A stretch of 18,456 nucleotides of DNA. Source: an uncultured Clostridium sp. GTDB lineage: Bacteria > Bacillota > Clostridia > Lachnospirales > Lachnospiraceae. The notes under the pieces were generated by a model. The model searched no databases. It saw only the letters and a program-made list of their open reading frames with translations, and was not told where the DNA came from. This document shows positions 16,727-18,456 of the stretch, in pieces. Each line of letters opens with the position of its first letter. The stretch's first letter is position 1. The stretch spans positions 1-18,456 of the forward strand of contig CAMEWU010000016.1 of assembly GCA_945946715.1 (NCBI GenBank). The letters are read 5' to 3'. The position numbers and the translations under genes were made by a program.

Positions 16727-16871
16727 GCTATGAGAAGAGAGAATATATGAAAATAATACTAATTACTATTTCATTTACTTGCATTATATCGGTAAAATAT
16801 GAACAAAATATGAATTTGAAAAAAACAATGTGTAAAAGATGAATAAAAAGTTATAGAAACGAAGGAAAAAT
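16727..16871 (+). other. AT-rich spacer before rlmH, possible promoter and tiny ORF
   Basis: This stretch is very AT-rich. Several -10-like sequences occur (for example TAAAAT at 16793-16798, with a poor TTCATT 17 bp upstream), but none is convincing; rlmH must have a promoter here or rely on read-through. A 31-codon ORF runs from ATG 16747 to TGA 16842 with a hydrophobic N-terminal half; it has only a purine-rich stretch (GAGAAGAGAG) upstream and no proper Shine-Dalgarno site. I do not call it as a gene. Confidence 0.3.
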
Positions 16872-17333
16872 ATGCAGATACGAATATTATGTGTTGGTAA
16901 AATAAAAGAAGGTTTTTACCGTAATCGGATACAGGAATATCAGAAGATGTTGAGCAAAAAGTGCCAATTTGAAATTATTGAAGTTGAGGATGAAAAGACG
17001 GAAGAACAGTTAAGTGAAGCAGAACGAAACCGCATATTAAAACTGGAGGGCGATAAACTTAGGAAGTATCTGTCTAATAAAAATGATGATTGGATTGTTG
17101 CACTTTGTATTGATGGTAAGCAGTATTCAACGAACCAGTGGAAGCAAAAGGTAGAGACGATTTACCGGCAACAGAAATGGAATCAGATTACTTATGTTAT
17201 TGGAGGTTCTTTAGGCTTGGATTCTTCCATTATTCAAATGGCAGATGAAAAGCTTAGTTTTTCCAGACTGACCTTTCCTCATCAGTTAATGCGAGTAATG
17301 CTAATTGAACAGATTTTAAATACTTATTTATGA
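16872..17333 (+). CDS. rlmH: RlmH 23S rRNA (pseudouridine1915-N3)-methyltransferase, lacking the conserved C-terminal tail
   Basis: 153-residue SPOUT methyltransferase of the RlmH family, which methylates N3 of pseudouridine 1915 in helix 69 of 23S rRNA on assembled ribosomes. N-terminal MQIRILCVGKIKE and IQEYQKML (20-27) are typical. The SAM-binding trefoil knot is intact: VIGGSLGL (109-116) and LSFSRLTFPHQLMR (128-141). After EQI (146-148), however, the family's nearly invariant tail (about 14 residues, of the form YRAFRIxxGEPYHK) is replaced by LNTYL and a stop. Neither shifted frame downstream encodes the tail, so this is not a simple frameshift. AAGGA at 16862-16866 serves the ATG. It converges with and overlaps by 10 bp a second RlmH-like gene that keeps the tail but has lost the knot motifs; the two may form one enzyme. 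Confidence 0.93.
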   Translation: MQIRILCVGKIKEGFYRNRIQEYQKMLSKKCQFEIIEVEDEKTEEQLSEAERNRILKLEGDKLRKYLSNKNDDWIVALCIDGKQYSTNQWKQKVETIYRQQKWNQITYVIGGSLGLDSSIIQMADEKLSFSRLTFPHQLMRVMLIEQILNTYL

Positions 17334-17755
17334 TAAGGCTGATGGTTTAAAATACGATAACTTCTATAAAGCTGTTCAAATAAAACTACGCCAGTCAGAC
17401 CTATGGACAAATCCATAGAAGATAGTGAAAGTGTTTTATAAGAAACAGTTAAATCGGATATGTCATCAGATGAATAGCCAATAAAGAAACAGATATTTGA
17501 AATTCCTTGAATTCCAAGTTGATTTATGGTGTCAGATAATTCTTCCGAAGAAGGAGTATGACTTCCGGTTTGTACTTGAATGAAACATGTATGATTGGAA
17601 GATTTGTGTGCGGACATGATTGCCCGACAACCGGATGCAGGCTTCAGAAGAAAATGAGTTTTACAGTATGCCTGTAATCGTTTACTATATTCCTGAATGG
17701 CAGCTAAATCATTTGAATTCAATTTCTTGGCATTAAGATATATGGTATAATTCAT
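17324..17755 (-). CDS. RlmH-like SPOUT protein with degenerate SAM site but intact C-terminal tail
   Basis: 143-residue protein on the minus strand, homologous to RlmH across its length: IQEYSKRLQAYC (20-31) matches the EYxKRLxxYC region, SSEEL (69-73) the GKxxSSEE region, and FFIGYSSDD (90-98) sits where IGGSxGL belongs. Residues 108-128 align without gaps to residues 127-147 of the neighbouring RlmH and keep LS, S, L, V, L and EQ, but the TFPHQLMR positions read DLSIGLTG. The C-terminus LYRSYRILNHQPYHK (129-143) is the classic RlmH tail. SAM binding by this chain is therefore unlikely, and I infer a partner role. Start ATG 17755 aligns with the RlmH N-terminus and has GGGAG 12 nt upstream; the upstream in-frame ATG (17782) and TTG (17794) lack a Shine-Dalgarno site. 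It lies 47 bp downstream of a tRNA gene on the same strand and may share its transcript. Confidence 0.82.
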   Translation of the reverse strand: MNYTIYLNAKKLNSNDLAAIQEYSKRLQAYCKTHFLLKPASGCRAIMSAHKSSNHTCFIQVQTGSHTPSSEELSDTINQLGIQGISNICFFIGYSSDDISDLTVSYKTLSLSSMDLSIGLTGVVLFEQLYRSYRILNHQPYHK

Positions 17756-17802
17756 AGGTATTTCAGACTCCCATTGATTCATAAGGAAATACAAAATAAA
17801 AA

Positions 17803-17874
17803 TGCATCAGATAGGAATCGAACCTACGCACCTGGCTCCGGAGGCCAGTGCTCTATCCACTGAGCTACTGATGC
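17803..17874 (-). tRNA. tRNA-Arg (anticodon CCG)
   Basis: A full cloverleaf reads on the minus strand: 7-bp acceptor GCATCAG/CTGATGC, D stem GCTC/GAGC, anticodon stem CTGGC/GCCAG around loop CTCCGGA (anticodon CCG, reading CGG), 4-nt variable loop, T stem with loop TTCGAAT, discriminator A. CCA is not encoded. A T-rich run (TTTTTATTTT) follows the 3' end, which might give partial termination before the downstream RlmH-like gene. Confidence 0.96.
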
Positions 17875-17884
17875 ATCAGTTGGT

Positions 17885-17913
17885 ATTATAACTCAAAAAA
17901 GCAGAAAGTGCAA
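17885..17913 (-). promoter_or_regulatory. promoter of tRNA-Arg (and possibly the RlmH-like gene)
   Basis: On the minus strand, TTGCAC (17908-17913), a 17-bp spacer and a perfect TATAAT (17885-17890). Transcription would start about 4 nt before the mature tRNA 5' end. It is the only strong promoter seen upstream of the minus-strand RlmH-like gene. Confidence 0.8.
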
Positions 17914-17920
17914 ACACTTA

Positions 17921-17949
17921 TTGATTTTTATTTTGCGGTTTGTTAAAAT
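17921..17949 (+). promoter_or_regulatory. promoter of the membrane-anchored protein at the window end
   Basis: TTGATT (17921-17926), a 17-bp spacer and TAAAAT (17944-17949). It is divergent from the tRNA promoter, with the two -35 boxes only 7 bp apart. The leader to the ATG at 18000 is about 43 nt and contains AAAGGAG (17986-17992). Confidence 0.7.
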
Positions 17950-17999
17950 ATTTATGTTGTGATGGATTTGGGAAGGAAATCACTTAAAGGAGCATTGGG

Positions 18000-18456
18000 A
18001 TGCAGAATAACTTTTGGAATAAATGGAATCAAAAATTTGATAAACTTCATTTACAGGATACAGAAATTAAAACAACCGGTGAAACGGTATATATTAATCC
18101 GGCAGTAAAATTGGCAATTGCATGGGGGATTTTTTTAATTGCATTCATTCTTTTTTTGGTGATTGGAAAGCCATTTGCAAAGGAATCAGAGCCGGGAACA
18201 GATGATAATGGGGAGATTATAAGTAACCAGGAATATGTACCACTTGAACGAAATGAATATCCGGAGGTAAACTCATTTGTTGAGAATTATTTGAAAGCAA
18301 CCATAAGTGCAGATATTAATGTAATCAGTACAATGGTTGTAGATCCAAGTCAGTTTGATGTGGAACGGTTGCAAATGAAGAAAGACCTTGTTTTGAATTA
18401 TTCGAATGTAGACTGTTACACAAAACCCGGACTTTCAGAAGGTTCCTATGTTGTCT
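18000..18456 (+). CDS. membrane-anchored protein of unknown function, 3' end cut by window
   Basis: Open from ATG 18000 to the window end (152 residues, no stop), with a strong AAAGGAG site 7 nt upstream. I do not recognise a named family. It has a short, polar, Trp/Lys-containing cytosolic N-terminus (1-37), one hydrophobic helix (about 38-57), an acidic linker (60-75), and then the beginning of an exported domain. That domain starts near PEVNSFVENYLKATISAD (88-105) and continues to VDCYTKPGLSEGSYVV. This layout (single anchor plus a small alpha/beta external domain) resembles uncharacterised envelope proteins of Lachnospiraceae, but this is from memory and not proven. It is transcribed from its own promoter. 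Confidence 0.8.
   Translation, partial: MQNNFWNKWNQKFDKLHLQDTEIKTTGETVYINPAVKLAIAWGIFLIAFILFLVIGKPFAKESEPGTDDNGEIISNQEYVPLERNEYPEVNSFVENYLKATISADINVISTMVVDPSQFDVERLQMKKDLVLNYSNVDCYTKPGLSEGSYVV

Noticed and set aside
17313..17370. Frameshift as the cause of the missing RlmH tail
   Set aside because: I read both other plus-strand frames after EQI: one stops at once, the other gives DFKYLFMIRLMV and stops. Neither encodes the YRAF...PYHK tail, which exists only on the minus strand in the neighbouring homologue.
1..18456. CRISPR arrays, insertion sequences, prophage or defence genes
   Set aside because: No regular direct repeats, transposase, integrase or defence-type motifs were seen on either strand.

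Overview
The window reads as a chromosomal housekeeping segment from a moderately AT-rich, low-GC Gram-positive bacterium. The gene order and protein style point to Clostridia and most likely Lachnospiraceae. This placement rests on the classic order yicC-gmk-rpoZ-(murE-like)-priA-def-fmt-rsmB-rlmN-stp-prkC-rsgA-rpe-thiN and on strong GGAGG-type ribosome binding sites; no 16S or database comparison was possible.

Layout. Positions 1-1719 hold the 3' part of rqcH (ribosome quality control), closed by a weak terminator. A good sigma-A promoter at 1757-1786 then starts a long, tightly packed plus-strand operon. Its first block is yicC, gmk and rpoZ, followed by a strong hairpin. Next come a divergent murE-like ligase overlapping priA, and then a second promoter before def, fmt, rsmB, rlmN, stp (PP2C phosphatase), prkC (PASTA kinase), rsgA, rpe and thiN. 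The common theme is translation start-up (def, fmt), rRNA modification and ribosome assembly (rsmB, rlmN, rsgA), and the PrkC/Stp phosphorylation switch. No mobile element, CRISPR array or foreign-looking gene is visible.

The distal end (16691-18456) is less ordinary. After a 181-bp spacer comes rlmH, whose product has an intact SAM-binding knot but stops before the highly conserved C-terminal tail. Facing it on the minus strand, overlapping by 10 bp, is a 143-residue RlmH homologue with the reverse pattern: its SAM-knot motifs are destroyed, but the C-terminal tail ending in PYHK is preserved. The complementary losses suggest a two-subunit (heterodimeric) version of the RlmH pseudouridine methyltransferase, which I consider the most interesting signal in the window. 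The minus-strand gene lies directly downstream of a tRNA-Arg(CCG) gene that has a near-consensus promoter. A divergent promoter then drives the start of an unrecognised membrane-anchored protein cut by the window end.

A second unexplained element is an 18-bp inverted repeat inside the first 22 codons of thiN.
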